64,000 nucleotides of DNA from Bubalus kerabau (GCF_029407905.1 NC_073628.1:42863501-42927500), one strand, 5' to 3'; numbered from the stretch's first letter, positions 1 to 11,600 are shown. Made by a program: numbers and translations. The notes: a model not told the origin generated them from the sequence alone.

Positions 1-246
1 TTCTAAAGCCATTCAAAAGAATGAGCTGGTTCTATGTGCACAGATATTGAGAATATCTAAAATACCTATTAGGGGAGGTAAGCAGTCTTCAAATAGTGTG
101 ATCCAAACATGTGATTTTCTATGTGTCTTCATACACCTATTTTTATTTCTATTTTCACAGAGAAAACAGATGAGATACACCAAAATATTAACAGTTTAAG
201 TCAGATTTCTATGTTGCCTGGATTTTTTAAAAATAGTTTATTACTT

Positions 247-470
247 TTATAAACCTAAAAAACATTCAGAACAGACAAATCCTTACGGATATAAAGTAGA
301 TTTGTGACTGCCAAGGTCCAGAAGAAAAGGAAATGCATGTTTTGGAATTAGACAGCAGTGATGCTGCACAACTTTGTAAATATACTAAAAAAACCACTTA
401 TTGTACACTTTAAAAGGGTGAATTTTATGTTGTGTGAATTGTCTCAATAAAGCTGTTGAAAAATTTAATA
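247..470 (+). mobile_element. L1 3' UTR fragment
   Basis: The segment runs from a residue of the L1 3' UTR through the characteristic ending with ACTTTAAAAGGGTGAATTTT and CTCAATAAAGCTGTT, then an A-rich tail. It is an old, 5'-truncated copy. Assignment rests on recognition of the conserved L1 tail; the subfamily is not determined. Confidence 0.75.
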
Positions 471-576
471 AGAACTTCGAAAATCCTAGTTCAAAAGTAT
501 CTGATATACTTAAAAAAAACATGAAGTTCATCTTTTAAGACTGGCTGGAAATTCTGTAATTCATAATCAAGAATGC

Positions 577-672
577 CTATTGTTGTTGTTTAGTCGTTCA
601 GCTGTGTCTGACTCTTTGCAACCCCATGGACTGTGGCACGCCAGGCTTCCCTGTCCTTCACCATCTCCTGGA
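577..672 (-). mobile_element. BovB-derived 3' end fragment
   Basis: On the plus strand it reads TTGTTGTTTAGTCGTTCAG, then GACTCTTTGCAACCCCATGG and CACGCCAGGCTTCCCTGTCC. This is the reverse complement of the BovB/Bov-A 3' terminus. It is short and 5'-truncated. Confidence 0.8.
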
Positions 673-764
673 GCTTGCTCAAATAATGCCTGCAGTTAAC
701 ATTTTAAAATATTCAAGTTCATTAGATGTCAAAAAGAAAAAGAATGAAAGAAAGCTTAACTCAC

Positions 765-867
765 CCTCGTTTCACTTTTGTGAAATCAAACGCAACTTGT
801 CTGTATGAAACTGCTTTTTCATTTAGATACCTACTATACCTCCTAATAAATGTAGACATGTCATATC
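765..867 (-). CDS. PICALM: PICALM coding exon 4
   Basis: This exon completes Gly117, encodes Tyr118 to Arg150, and ends with two bases of the Gly151 codon (2 + 99 + 2 = 103 nt). The translation starts YDMSTFIRRYSRYLNEKAVS and continues to FTKVKR, matching the CALM ANTH domain as I know it. The acceptor is TTCTTACAG|GATATG and the donor is CGAGG|GTGAGT. The exon belongs to the alpha-helical superhelix of the ANTH domain, the membrane-binding part of this clathrin adaptor at endocytic sites. The incoming phase matches exon 3. The reading frame is intact. The next exon is outside the window, so the CDS is partial here. Confidence 0.97.
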
Positions 868-1017
868 CTGTAAGAAAAGAAACATAAAAGGATTTCATAA
901 AATATTAAAAACCCGATTAGCTTAGAAAACCAACTTATTTTATCCATTGGCCACAATGTCTTGATATTCCACCTTCAATTTAGTGATATGAATTAAGTGA
1001 CATTAACATCTATAATA

Positions 1018-1282
1018 TTTTACATTTTTAAAGTTAGGTATGTCTTATGTGGCTTAGAAAAATCTTCCCCCTTAAAATTTCACTAAAATAGTAATTCTGC
1101 TTTATTCTGACCAACATTCCTTTTATTTATTGGAAATTGAAAAACTTGCTTTCTTATACTACTTGATAACCCCATAACTCAAATTTAACATCCTGCAGAA
1201 CCAAAATCCCTCTCCTCAAAATCTTTAATTTAATATTTTTCATATTTTTCCATCTTTAGTTGCATATGATTTAGCACAACTT
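1018..1282 (+). repeat. Direct duplication, copy A
   Basis: This segment matches 3959-4220 almost end to end. Both start with TTTTTAAAGTTAGGTATGTC, share the block CTTATACTACTTGATAAC and TAATATTTTTCATA, and end near GATTTAG(C/A)ACAACT. Small indels and scattered mismatches suggest roughly 85% identity by eye. I do not recognise it as a known repeat family. Confidence 0.8.
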
Positions 1283-1555
1283 ATGGGTGCCAACCTTATA
1301 AGTAGCAGAGAAAATGACTGCATTGTACAATGAAATAAGTGGCAATATGCAAATTTAAGGCCTAACAAAAAATAATTCTATGAGTTTTCAATGAAACTTT
1401 CTAAGTGAATAGCTAAATCATTCTAAGATTTTGCTTCAACACAATCATGAGATTTGAAGACTTCAGCACCATAAAATCTAATCAATATTATTAAAAACAA
1501 ACAAACAAACTTGTGTTTCAGCTACTGCCTGGCTCAAGAGAGTCTACAAATTTTT

Positions 1556-1752
1556 GCTCTTTCCCTTGTGGCTCAGTTGGTAAAGAACCTGCCTGCAATG
1601 CCAGAGACTTGGGTTCGATCCCTGGGTTGGGAAGATCTCCTGGAGAAGGGAAAGGATACTCACTCCATTATTCTGGCCTGGAGAATCCCATGGACTATAT
1701 AGTTCATGGGGTCGCAAAGAGTCGGACACGACTGAGCGACTTTCACCTTCAC
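1556..1752 (+). mobile_element. Bov-tA SINE
   Basis: A tRNA-derived head (CTTCCCTTGTGGCTCAG, with the B-box-like GGTTCGATCCCTGGGTT) is followed by a BovB-derived body ending GTCGGACACGACTGAGCGAC. This is the standard Bov-tA layout. The overlapping ORFs of 63, 88 and 61 aa are artefacts of this element. Confidence 0.93.
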
Positions 1753-1894
1753 TGTAAAAGCAGATCCATTCTACTTTAGTTCATCTTCATCTAACAAATT
1801 TAATTTTAGTTGATGGTCTCTGCTACTTTAAAAAGATATAACACCAAAACAAGTCCACACACACACATAAAGTACAGTGACTGGATTTAACATA

Positions 1895-2210
1895 ATCACC
1901 AATTCATTCATTCAGCAAATATTTCTTAGTAGCTGGCTCAGACAGTAAAGCGTCTGCCTGCAATGTGGGAGACCCGGGTTCAATTCCTGGGTCGGGAAGA
2001 TCCCCTGGAGAAGTAAATGGCAATCCACTCCAGCACTCTTGCCTGGAAAATCCCATGGACGGAGGAGCCTGATAGGCTACAGTCCATGGGGTTGCAAAGT
2101 GTCGGACATGACTTCACTTTCACTAACTTGCTACTGGAGAAAAATCAGTGAACAGAAAGAAATCACTGCCCTCAGATATTCTCATAGCTATTAGTGTATT
2201 GTATAAGGTG
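1895..2210 (-). mobile_element. L2 3' end, split by a SINE
   Basis: CATTCATTCAGCAAATATTT lies before the Bov-tA and CAGTGAACAGAAAG...CACTGCCCTCA after it. Together they read as the reverse complement of the conserved L2 3' end. The SINE at 1930-2126 separates the two halves. Confidence 0.65.
1930..2126 (+). mobile_element. Bov-tA SINE
   Basis: The tRNA-like head (GCTCAGACAGTAAAGCGTCT, GACCCGGGTTCAATTCCTGG) is joined to the Bov-A body (CACTCCAGCACTCTTGCCTG) and ends at GTCGGACATGACTTCACTTT. It is inserted in an L2 fragment. Confidence 0.93.
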
Positions 2211-3239
2211 TCACATACTCATATTTTTCAGCTCTTTAGTTAATACTGTTTCCTCTAATACACTCTACTAGATCCTCACTAAGGGGAGAAACATCTCTCA
2301 TCCTTCAAGGCTCGGTCTCTAAAACTTTCCCTGAACTCTTTGTGTACCCATATTATTCTTACTTCAAATAAAGCTATTAGATGTATACAATTATCTGACG
2401 CACTTTAATTGTAATATATACAACCAGTATAACAGCCGGTATATACTGAATAAAATATACCAGACTCCACCCAACAAAATACATCAGCAATCAAAATTAC
2501 AAAAATATCACTGAATTATAACTTTTTTATCATTTCAGTCTAACCTTTATAATATCTTTGAATATAAGCTTTAAATAAAAGGCCTAAAAACTGTTCTCTA
2601 CATAAATGAATGAAAGCCTTAAAACCTTGTCACTAGAAGTGCTTAATTTCCATCTCAAAAAAGTAGAAAATCAGTAGTTAATGAGACACAAAAAACCCAC
2701 TTGGAACATATGCATATATTCTGCTCTAGAGTAGTGATTTGCATATTGTTTTCCAGACTCTTACAGTTCAAATGAACTAAATAAGGCTGAAAGCAGAAAT
2801 AAAAAGATGAGGTAGTTTTATCCATGTTCCAGAAAACAAAACAGCTCCAGTTTCACCTATTATATATACAGATAGCTTCTACTGAAGATTTTACTTGAAA
2901 AAGGGATTTCATGGCTTCATTTTTTCCCCCCTTAACTATTTAAGGCATGGTATCTCTCATTAAAGTAAAATCAACCTTGTAACAGCTGGTTCGATGTACA
3001 GATTACTGATCTTCCAGAATCCCTGAAAGACTGAGTATTCAATTCTAATTAGCACTTTCAACTGCCAAAAGTAAAGAAGTATTGAACAGTTCATAAACAC
3101 ATACACAGCTACTCACTAAATTCTACTGATTTTCATCTCCACAGAAGCCACAATTCAAGCCCTCATTAACTCTCTACTAGATGAGCAAAATAATGACCAG
3201 AGCAGTCTCAAGGTCCTTAAGATGTTACTCACTCAAATA

Positions 3240-3640
3240 CAACAGGCTAGAGTGGTTTTTTTTAATAATACACGTTCCTTCTCTCCTCCTCCCTCAAAAA
3301 CTTTGATGGTTTCTCACTGCATTATAAAATCCCAAATATATCAAAATCCTTTGTGCATGATTTTGGCCCCAAACAGCTTTCCAAGGGTTATCTGCCATTA
3401 CATATTCTCCAACACCTCATCTTACACTCTATTCATTTTCATTTGCCCTATAAATAAACACCCATGCTCTTTACCATCCACATACATCTGTGTACCTTTG
3501 CTTAAGTCAACTCACATTCTCATCCATCTTTCAAAGCACAGCACAAATCTTACCTTTTCTAAAGATACTTCCCAGCTGAAACTTACTGCTGAGTACTCCT
3601 TTAGTATGGTCTTAGTATGTCCTTTATGAGGCTCTTCCTA
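3240..3640 (+). mobile_element. L2-like fragment (old)
   Basis: Pyrimidine-rich sequence with the order of motifs typical of the decayed L2 3' region (cysteine- and proline-rich readings, then CATCTTTCAAAGCACAGC followed by TACTTCCC). The match is weak and is a judgement by eye; the alternative is unique intronic sequence. Confidence 0.4.
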
Positions 3641-3958
3641 GAGTTATTCTATAATGCTAACAGTCTCGCTCTGGCTAAGTGTAACAGATCCCGTTAAGAC
3701 AGTACGAACATGGAGGGCTACAGTACTAGACTACAGCAATTTCATGTTACTGAATTAAAGTAAAATAAATAAAATACCTGGTAAGTATTAATAAGTAATT
3801 CATCTGAAAAACATATTATACTTACCTTTGCTACTAAAATGTATGATATTCTCAACATTTCTTAGAATAAAGTATAAAATAATAACAAAAGCAACAACGA
3901 AAGCAGATATGTTAAAAGTTACTTTCTACATTTACAGATATGTAAAGTTACATCCTAA

Positions 3959-4220
3959 CTTTACATTTTTAAAGTTAGGTATGTCATATGTGGCTTAGAA
4001 AAATTTTCCCCTTAGAACTTCACTAAATAAGTCTGTTTTATTCGACCAACATTCCTTTTATTTATTTAATTTACTGGGAATTAAAAAACTTGTTTTCTTA
4101 TACTACTTGATAACACCAAACTCAAATTTAACATTCTATGGAACCAAAATGCTACTCCTCAAATCATTAATCAATTTAATATTTTTCATACTTATCAATC
4201 TTTATGATTTAGAACAACTG
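3959..4220 (+). repeat. Direct duplication, copy B
   Basis: Second copy of the segment at 1018-1282, in the same orientation and about 2.9 kb away. It has its own small insertion (TTAATTTACTGG) and deletions, so the duplication is not recent. Confidence 0.8.
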
Positions 4221-4234
4221 TAACAGAATGTAAG

Positions 4235-4462
4235 TAGTGTCTCCTATGTGCCAGGCATCATTCTGGGCACCTTACATGTATAACTAGGTTACACCTCATG
4301 ATAATCCTACAGGTGGGTGCTATCATTACTCCTGATTTTACAGATGCAGAGAGGTAAAGTAACTTGCTCAAGTTTATGCAGTTGGTGTTAGAGATGGGAT
4401 TCAATCCAGGCAGTCCACTTTCAGAACCCATTCTCTTAAACTATTACTTTATACTGCTTCTC
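4235..4462 (-). mobile_element. MIR SINE
   Basis: CTATGTGCCAGGCATCATTC, GATTTTACAGATGCAGAGAG and AGTAACTTGCTCAAG are the hallmark blocks of MIR read in reverse complement. The copy is nearly complete. Confidence 0.85.
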
Positions 4463-4653
4463 AAAGAGCTCTGGGTGGCAAGAAGTGAAGTCAATCAATC
4501 TTCTTATGCAAAGATACTTTTTTTTTCTCTACAACCGTCACTAAAACATGAGGCTCCTCCATAGCATATGTTCTAAAGGACAGAGTTCAACTTTGCAGTA
4601 ATCCTCAAATGGGGTCACTCTTGATTTTTCTGTAATGAATAAGGTGTCTTTAC

Positions 4654-4729
4654 CTTGCAATCCACTTTTATCCAAAAAATTGCTTAAGTTAAACAACGTG
4701 TTTCTTGAAGCCAAATACTGAATGAAACG
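4654..4729 (-). CDS. PICALM: PICALM coding exon 3
   Basis: This 76-nt exon encodes Arg92 to Gln116 plus the first base of Gly117. The translation begins RFIQYLASRNTLFNLSNF and ends with DKSGLQ, as in CALM/AP180 ANTH domains. The acceptor is a T-run followed by CCCCCCAG|CGTTTC, and the donor is TTGCAAG|GTAAAG. It lies between intron 2 (3.1 kb) and intron 3 (3.8 kb), and its phase is consistent with both neighbours. It is too short to stand out as an ORF; I found it by translating the minus strand and checking splice sites. The reading frame is intact. Confidence 0.97.
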
Positions 4730-5149
4730 CTGGGGGGAAAAAAAGACAACAAATGATTATGTCAAATAGTACTGCCATCTAAGAAACTTTAACTTGAGAA
4801 TTAGGGGGGAAAGTGGTGGTTAACACATTAATCTTATCTAGTTTAAATTTATCATCTTCAGTCCTCCCCAAAACATAAAACATACTTTTCACTAGCATGC
4901 AGGAATTTATTAAAGTCTAATGCCCACAGCTATGGTATTAAAGTTAAAAGGAAACAGGCACTTTTAACTAGAAGCGCTTTACTATAGCATATTATGGCTA
5001 CAGCTAATCATATTCAGATGGTGCCTTTATTTTAAAACAGGTATCTAGTGATCCAAATTTTTATTATTTCTTTTTAAAAACAGAATATTAGTAATCATAT
5101 TGGAGTATAACAGAACAGACATCCTCTTACCCACAGTCCATATTAAAAA

Positions 5150-5745
5150 TCATCACTTTAGATCCTCTTACAGAATCAAATTACACACTACTAAAGACCC
5201 ACGCCTTCAACACCATTCCCTTCTCTTCCTCCCTCTGCAAAGGCAATCACTTTTCTAAAGTAGGTTTTTATCATTCCCATGAATGTTTTTTAAAATTTTA
5301 CTACATATATAAGGATCTAAAAATAGTACATAATTTTGGTTTCTATCTTAAATTTACAGAAATTCTATACTGTACTCATTCTTTTCCAATGTGTTTTTTA
5401 ATAACTTCTTCCCAAGAATTATCAATTTAATATATGCACATCTAGTTCACTCATTTTCAACAGTGCGTGAGTATTTCAACAAACTACTGCATCTGTTATA
5501 TATCCATTTCTACATGGACACTTAAGTTCTTTCCAGTTTTACTGTTATTAGCGATGTTTCACTGACGTCTTTGTTCTGGTCTCTACCTGCAGGCATGCAA
5601 GGGTTTCTCATGATATACACTTAGGGCTGAACTGTTGGCTCAGCAGGTGTATAAAAATTCATCTTCTCAAAATACTGTCAAGCCCCTCTCCAAAATGCTT
5701 ACCATAGAACACTACCTTAATTTCCTTTTACACACAACCTCTAAA
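5150..5745 (-). mobile_element. L1 fragment (old)
   Basis: Blocks such as TATATATCCATTTCTACATGG, followed by ACACTTAAGTTCTTTCCAG and GCAAGGGTTTCTCATGATAT, match the reverse complement of the C-terminal L1 ORF2 region. The copy is heavily diverged. Confidence 0.6.
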
Positions 5746-6480
5746 ACAGCTAAAGAAACTCTTTTCAACTTTGTAGGACAAACTTTAAAAGGACTACTTT
5801 TGTAAATGTATGCAGAGCATTACTATCAATTTTATGTACACGATCACTTCTCTGACTCAATAGTGTTCATCAGAGATCACCACAAACTAACAACCATGAT
5901 TTTGAAAAACAATTTGAAAATCAAAGACTCCTGTTTCATCACTTATCCTAAAACAACTTGTTTCAAAATGCATTCAAATATCCTCAGACAAAAAAAAAAA
6001 AATCCTAAGACAATGTAACACTCTATGATTTTCGTAAGTTTTGATGATTCTTTTTTGTGAGGGGCTGTGCTGTGCACTTGTAAGATGTTCAGCATGCCAG
6101 CAGCCTCTACCTTCTACATGCCAGTAGCATCCCCTCCAGTTATGCCAATGTCCCTTGAGGGTGAAAATCACTCGCCTGCCTTGCCCTATTTCAGAACAAC
6201 TGTTCTAGAGAATCTCCATCACCACAGCATAGTGAAACTCTATGCATACTTTCACAGACCAGTAACGCCTGCCAATGCAAAAACTTGAGGGTTGTACAAA
6301 CTAGCACACAAAAAAGAGCAGAGCGCCAAATTTCTCTCAGCTGCTGAAGGGAAACAGTTTATCTGAAAACCACTACTGAAATGCTACCTTTCTCTTCCTG
6401 TCAGTCAGTTGTAAGGAATGACAGTCAACTTTCTATTTCTTTGCCTTTTAAAAAGGTTTTGTTTCTGGTATTATCACCGT

Positions 6481-6688
6481 TGGGGCTTCCCAGGTGGCTC
6501 AGCGATAAAGAACTCGCCTGCCAACGCAGGAGACCCAAGGGATACTGGTTCAATCCCGGGGTCAGAAAGATCTTTGGAGCAGGAAATGGCAACCTACTCT
6601 AGTATTCTTTCCTGGAAAATTCCATGGATAGAGGAGACTGGCAAGGCTACAAGTCCATGGGGTCACAAAGTTGCACACGACTGAGCAC
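6481..6688 (+). mobile_element. Bov-tA SINE
   Basis: The head GGGGCTTCCCAGGTGGCTCAG, with GGTTCAATCCCGGGGTC, joins a Bov-A body that ends CACACGACTGAGCACT. It is a diverged copy. Confidence 0.92.
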
Positions 6689-7860
6689 TGGGCAAATTAT
6701 TACCTTATTCACCTCTGAAAGTCACCACTGAATGTCTGCCTCTTTAGCATTGCAGTTTGTATTTGTGGCTTTTTCTTGCTAAAGAATAAACTACATAGTT
6801 TATTCTTTAAGGTAAAAAAATATATACAAGCCTGAAATTCTTCTGAATAGATGATCATGATCTTACATAAACACATTCCGAATAAAAATAGAAACTATTA
6901 TTATAGTTAAGATGAAAATGTTTTAGATTACACTGAAGCTAGTATATTCAATTTTTTCTACTGACTCTGTATATTGCTAATAATGAGTTAGAAAGCAACT
7001 GAGTAACATGTCCTAAAAATGGGTCACATGTGTTACCTAAGTAATCATACTTCAGGTAGCACTCCTGAAAATAACTTTTAAAACTTAAAAACTACAAATA
7101 TAATCAAAAAAGTCCTTCCTCATCTCACTGGGAACTATCTCCTAGCAATCAGTGATCTGCATTTTTCTAAGGCACATACCAAGGTCCTAGATTTATCTAA
7201 TTCCATTCAAACTTTCTTTAAACACAGTTTTAAATACTCCTTTTGACACAATTTTACAAGTAAGCATACTAGGCTGAGAAAATCAAGAACTCAAAAATTA
7301 GCTACTGGGCTATCATGGAAAACAACATGATTCTCTCCAGACGTTAAATTGCAAAGGTTTATGCATCTTATTCGTTACCCTTTCTGGGTAATGAAGACTT
7401 TAGACACAACTCTGCTGAAGAAGGTATTCTTCTATCAGACCCTCTCAGCAAAATGCCATCTTAGTCCTTAATATCACAGCCTTGAACTAGGCAAAGGGCT
7501 TCTACAAACTATATGAGATCAGACAGAAACCTGACTGGGCTGTAATGAAAAACCAAGTGAACAGAGACAAACATATAAGCTATCCACAAAGGCCTGCAAA
7601 ACCAGAGCTGCTTACAGAACCCATCTCCGGGTACTAATCTTTGCTTCTCAATCCCATTACTGAAAGTCCCCCGTGCTCTGACCCACTTTCTGCTTTCTGA
7701 CTTAAAAGGCAGAAAAAAAAGTGTAGGGTCTACAATTCTATTTCTGCCCTTTTGACCTATATTATTCAGTTGCTATAGGCATTTCTGAGGTGTCAGTGGG
7801 AGAAGCAACCTGAACCAGTCAACACCCCTAGGACACTTGTTAACCAAAAATACTGCTTAC

Positions 7861-8003
7861 CTCATTTCCATACACCATCAAATGATGAGTTGTAATGAGA
7901 GATTTGAAGACCACCACCCAACTACTGTTAGTAGTTCTTTCAAATAAACTGTCTGCTAACTGCGGGATGTTCACATTCATCTCATTTGTGCACTGAATTA
8001 AGT
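7861..8003 (-). CDS. PICALM: PICALM coding exon 2
   Basis: This 143-nt exon completes Tyr44 and encodes Leu45 to Glu91. The translation begins LIQCTNEMNVNIPQLADSLF and runs to HLMVYGNE, the conserved ANTH-domain segment of CALM. The acceptor is ATTGCAG|ACTTAATT and the donor is AATGAG|GTAAGC. The polypyrimidine tract is a run of 15 T (plus-strand A at 8011-8025) only a few bases from the AG. The phase fits exon 1, whose last base supplies the T of the Tyr codon, and exon 3. The longer open frame upstream of the acceptor is intronic. Confidence 0.98.
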
Positions 8004-10026
8004 CTGCAATAAAAAAAAAAAAAAAGATCAATTTACTCTGCTTTACTTTTAACGGTAGGGTCTGCATACTAATAGAGTAAAGGTTTAACAAGAGTGGAAC
8101 AAAAATGGATAGTTTGGAAAAGTTGTTAAAAAATCCTCCCAAGAGAACAACTGAGACAGAATTTCTATCTGAGAAGTAAACAGGGCATTGATAAATATCA
8201 CATAATTAATCAATAATACCAGAAAGTAAATCAAACTTCCTTCACCCTGAAGCACATTTTATTGTTTCAACGCCTTGGGTAACTCTCAGTTCTCTTACTT
8301 CTCATAAAAATTTAGAATTACAATACTAATAATATTCATCCCTACAGTTAACTCATACATATAGAAACAGACACAAGCTGAAGGTCGAACACCTTTATTA
8401 AAATCCTCCCTAGAATGCTGTGCTTGTACTAATAGAGCAGATATGTGGTCTGTGAGTGGACAGGACTCTCAGTTTGTTTATAGAAAACGATTCTCATTCT
8501 TTTCTCCCTTCAGTTCTGAGTTAGCTCAGTTTTCACTTGATAGCAACTAGCTAATATTGACAAAACTGAAAATGGCTGAAAGCTTCTCAGTGCAACGAAT
8601 TTCCAAAGAACTGATTCAGGAACTCTACTCAATTATTACTCTGAAAACAAGTAAAACAATTTAAGTTCTAACTTTATATTTTAAAATATAAATAACTGGA
8701 AAACATTACCATAAAATAGTCTAATCTACAATTGTTCTAGCACCAAAACTGAAAGAAAAAGTTAATATACCTCTCAGAATTTCACCTCATATCTGCGTCA
8801 CAGATATTACTGGCAAATTCAATGAAGAAAATACAAAATATGATCCAATTTAGACATGTAATGAAGAAGATCAAGAAATGAGTTGTTTTAAAAGTATGCA
8901 TAAAACAAAATGTATAATAACTACCTCAGTTGTAAGTACCATTAAGGGGGAAAATATTATTTATTTGTGACTCATTAAAAGTTTGTCCACTTTTCACCTT
9001 TAGTACCTAATGATTAAATATGAACTCAAGTGATCTAACTTGGCTGTGATTGCTAAAAAGAAACAATGCAACTATGACCGTTTATCTGCTTATAATCTTT
9101 CAAAAATGTTTGTTTAATAGGGCCAATTTCTGTACAAAGTAACATCTGATAAGCAAATGCATTTTAGATAAGCAGTTACCCTGGCCAACAATGCCTGAAG
9201 AACAAAGCACAGACGAGTCAAACAGAATGCCCGTGGAACACAAGGCTTTCACAATTGAGACTACTTGCAACAAAAATTAAATAGTTCATCCACTTGGTTT
9301 GAATGGTTCAGCTTCTGATATTTTACTTCTCCTATTTTAAATTTGATCTTGAATAGTACTTTATACCTGCCCCAAGACACTGAATATATTGTACTTGCCT
9401 TATTCCAAATCTCTCAAAATATAATTTACTGGGAGCAAGCCCTATCTATGTTCTGCTCATTTTGAACCCTTTAAAACGTCAAGCACAGTGATCAAGTTTT
9501 GATTTTAATTATATGAAGTTATATTCCTAGCTTCCTGTTTTCCCATGGATTTATTCTTATGTATCTGTATTTTTCTTTATCCTTCCAGAAATTCTCTTTG
9601 TAAGTTATTCATTTAACAGTTACTTCTCACAATGATGTCAATAATCATTTTACTCCTCACAATCTTACTTTCCAAAACTGAACCTGTCACAAAATTTTTT
9701 GTCATAATACTTGCCCAAGGGCACTTCTACATGTGTGTACGTGTTCGCACACCCACGTTTTTGTGAACATTCCCTAGAGCCCATCAAGAACCAAGTCTCT
9801 TAAACTTCTAGATATCCCACCTTCTCCTCTCCACCCCACTGACAAAGCCAGAGTGAAGATCCTATGTTTCCCTAACTAGAAGTCAACCAGTCCTGGGAGT
9901 ATTTAGAACCAAGTTAGGGGGAGGAATTATCATACCCTCTGAAGGGCATACCCTCTTACCGGCATGTGAGGACAAAGATGAGGGAGACTGGCATGCCATG
10001 CACAACTGACTCTCTGCAATTAAAAG

Positions 10027-10316
10027 CTACCCCACCCTGCTCAGCGGTACAGAATCCACCTGCAGGAGACACGGGTTCAGCCCCTATCCAGGAAAATCTC
10101 CCCCACGCAGGGCAACACGGCTCTGTGCGCCACACCTACTGGGCCTGTGCTCTAGAGCCCAGAGCTGCAACCACTGAGGCCCGCACGCCCAGAGCTCGCG
10201 CTCCGCAGCAAGAGAAGCCACCGCGGTGAGCAGCTCATGCACCTCAACCAGAGAGCAGCCCCCACGTCAACAAAGACCTGGCACCGCCAAAAATAAACAA
10301 ACATTAAAAAAGAAAA
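10027..10316 (+). mobile_element. CHR-2-type tRNA SINE
   Basis: The tRNA-like head (GCTCAGCGGTACAGAATCCA, GACACGGGTTCAGCCCC) is followed by the long CHR body (GCAACCACTGAGGCCCGCAC) and an A-rich tail. The layout is typical of cetartiodactyl CHR elements. The 87-aa ORF at 9966-10229 is an artefact of it. Confidence 0.8.
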
Positions 10317-10497
10317 AAAGCTGCTCCACCCAAAACCGTCCCCACTAAGAAAATGCTGGACTAACTGGCCTCTTCACTTCTAATGAGATCTCATTTGGGG
10401 TCTCACCCACCCCACATGCCCAAATAAAAACTGGCCATGACACTGACTAAACCTCAATGATCTCCCATCCTCCTTGTTGAACCTTAACTTCCAAGAC

Positions 10498-10696
10498 GGG
10501 CTTCCGTGGTGGCTCAAATGGTAAAGAATCTGCCTGCAATGTAGGTGGCCTGGGTTTAATCCTTGGGTCCTGCAGATCCCCTGGAGAAGGGAACGGCTAC
10601 CCACTCCATTATTCTTGCCTGGAGAATCCAATGGACAGAGGAGTCTGGAGGGCTACAGTCCATAGAGTTGGACACAACTGAGCGACTCTCTCTCTC
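10498..10696 (+). mobile_element. Bov-tA SINE
   Basis: It starts GGGCTTCCGTGGTGGCTCAA and ends GGACACAACTGAGCGACTC, followed by short CT and CA runs. Confidence 0.93.
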
Positions 10697-10973
10697 ATAC
10701 ACACACACATACACATATTGCTGCTTCACACCCAAATCCTTCCATTCTTGCTCATTCCTCAAAATGAATGATGTATTTTCCTTTGTGAAATTCTCCTCTC
10801 CACAGACTAAGGTACCCACCACACAGACACTAAAGCTGGTACACAATTCTACACTTTTATTATTTACTTCCCCATCACTCTCGTCTAGAATCAGAGATTT
10901 TAAAAAGAATCTGCAAATACTTTTGTTGGTAATTTTCCATATTCTTAATCAGGGAGGTTAAGTAAATCGCTGG

Positions 10974-11097
10974 ATTAGTCAGAGACAGCCTGATTCTAAA
11001 TGAAGCCAAAAGTGTAGATTTCAGTTTCAATGAGCATTAGTCAGAGACAGCCTGATTCTAAATGAAGCCAAAAGTGTAGATTTCAGTTTCAATGAGC
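10974..11097 (+). repeat. Exact 62-bp tandem duplication
   Basis: Unit 10974-11035 is followed directly by 11036-11097. Reading base by base, the two units are identical; each starts ATTAGTCAGAGACAGCCTG and ends CAATGAGC. No divergence implies a recent event, a variable-number locus or an assembly artefact. Confidence 0.97.
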
Positions 11098-11199
11098 ATG
11101 TTACCCAGTAGATTACGTATACTGCATCTATGGTATATTCCCTTTGTGATCAGCTCTCCTCATCACTTTGCTTCAGTTACACTAATGTCTCCTTTGCAA

Positions 11200-11600
11200 T
11201 GCCTTCCACGAGCCAAGCACTCTTAACCTCAGGTGTTCAGTATTTTGTTCCTTCTGCCTAGAATATTCTTTTCCCAGATATCCACACTTCTCTTACTCCT
11301 TTATTACTATAGATCTTTGCTCAAATGTCACCTATCAGATGAACATCTCTAAATATTTATAAAAAGTAACAAAGCCTTAAGGCAATCCTCTACCTCCAAA
11401 CCCTCACTATACCCTCTTATTCTGTTTTATTTCTTTCCAAAGCACTTATCACCTAACTCATTTTTAACGTGTTTAATGTCTTTCTCTCCCAATTAAAGTA
11501 TAAGTTCCAAGTACGGAGGGCTCTATTATGTTCTCTGCTGGATTTCCTAAGAATAGTGCAATGCATACAATGGTCACTCACACTTTTTGAATAAATAACA
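11200..11600 (+). mobile_element. L2 3' end
   Basis: Blocks in the right order for the L2 3' region: TTCTGCCTAGAATATTCTTT, GCTCAAATGTCACCT, TTCCAAAGCACTTATCACCT and TTTTTGAATAAATAAC. Confidence 0.7.

Larger units (their letters stand above)
1..764 (-). other. PICALM: PICALM intron 4 (partial, 5' part)
   Basis: Intronic sequence downstream (in gene sense) of the exon 4 donor. It carries an L1 3' end and a short BovB scrap, listed separately. I looked for PICALM exon 5 (continuing at Gly151) and did not find it, so it must lie left of the window. Confidence 0.85.
868..4653 (-). other. PICALM: PICALM intron 3
   Basis: A 3.8-kb intron between exons 3 and 4. It holds two Bov-tA SINEs, an L2 fragment split by one of them, an L2-like stretch, a MIR, and a direct duplication of about 250 bp near both ends. 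The rest (for example 2211-3239 and 3641-3958) is AT-rich and shows nothing I recognise. The 135-aa ORF at 3222-3629 falls in the L2-like stretch and is not a gene. Confidence 0.9.
4730..7860 (-). other. PICALM: PICALM intron 2
   Basis: A 3.1-kb intron. It contains an old L1 fragment and one Bov-tA. The remaining stretches (4730-5149, 5746-6480 and 6689-7860) show nothing I can name beyond AT-rich intronic sequence. The small ORFs at 5806-6288 are chance. Confidence 0.9.

Noticed and set aside
1..764. Search for PICALM exon 5
   Set aside because: No minus-strand sequence continuing the frame from Gly151 was found; it must be outside the window.
9966..10229. 87-aa ORF with balanced composition
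   Set aside because: It lies within a CHR-2-type SINE.
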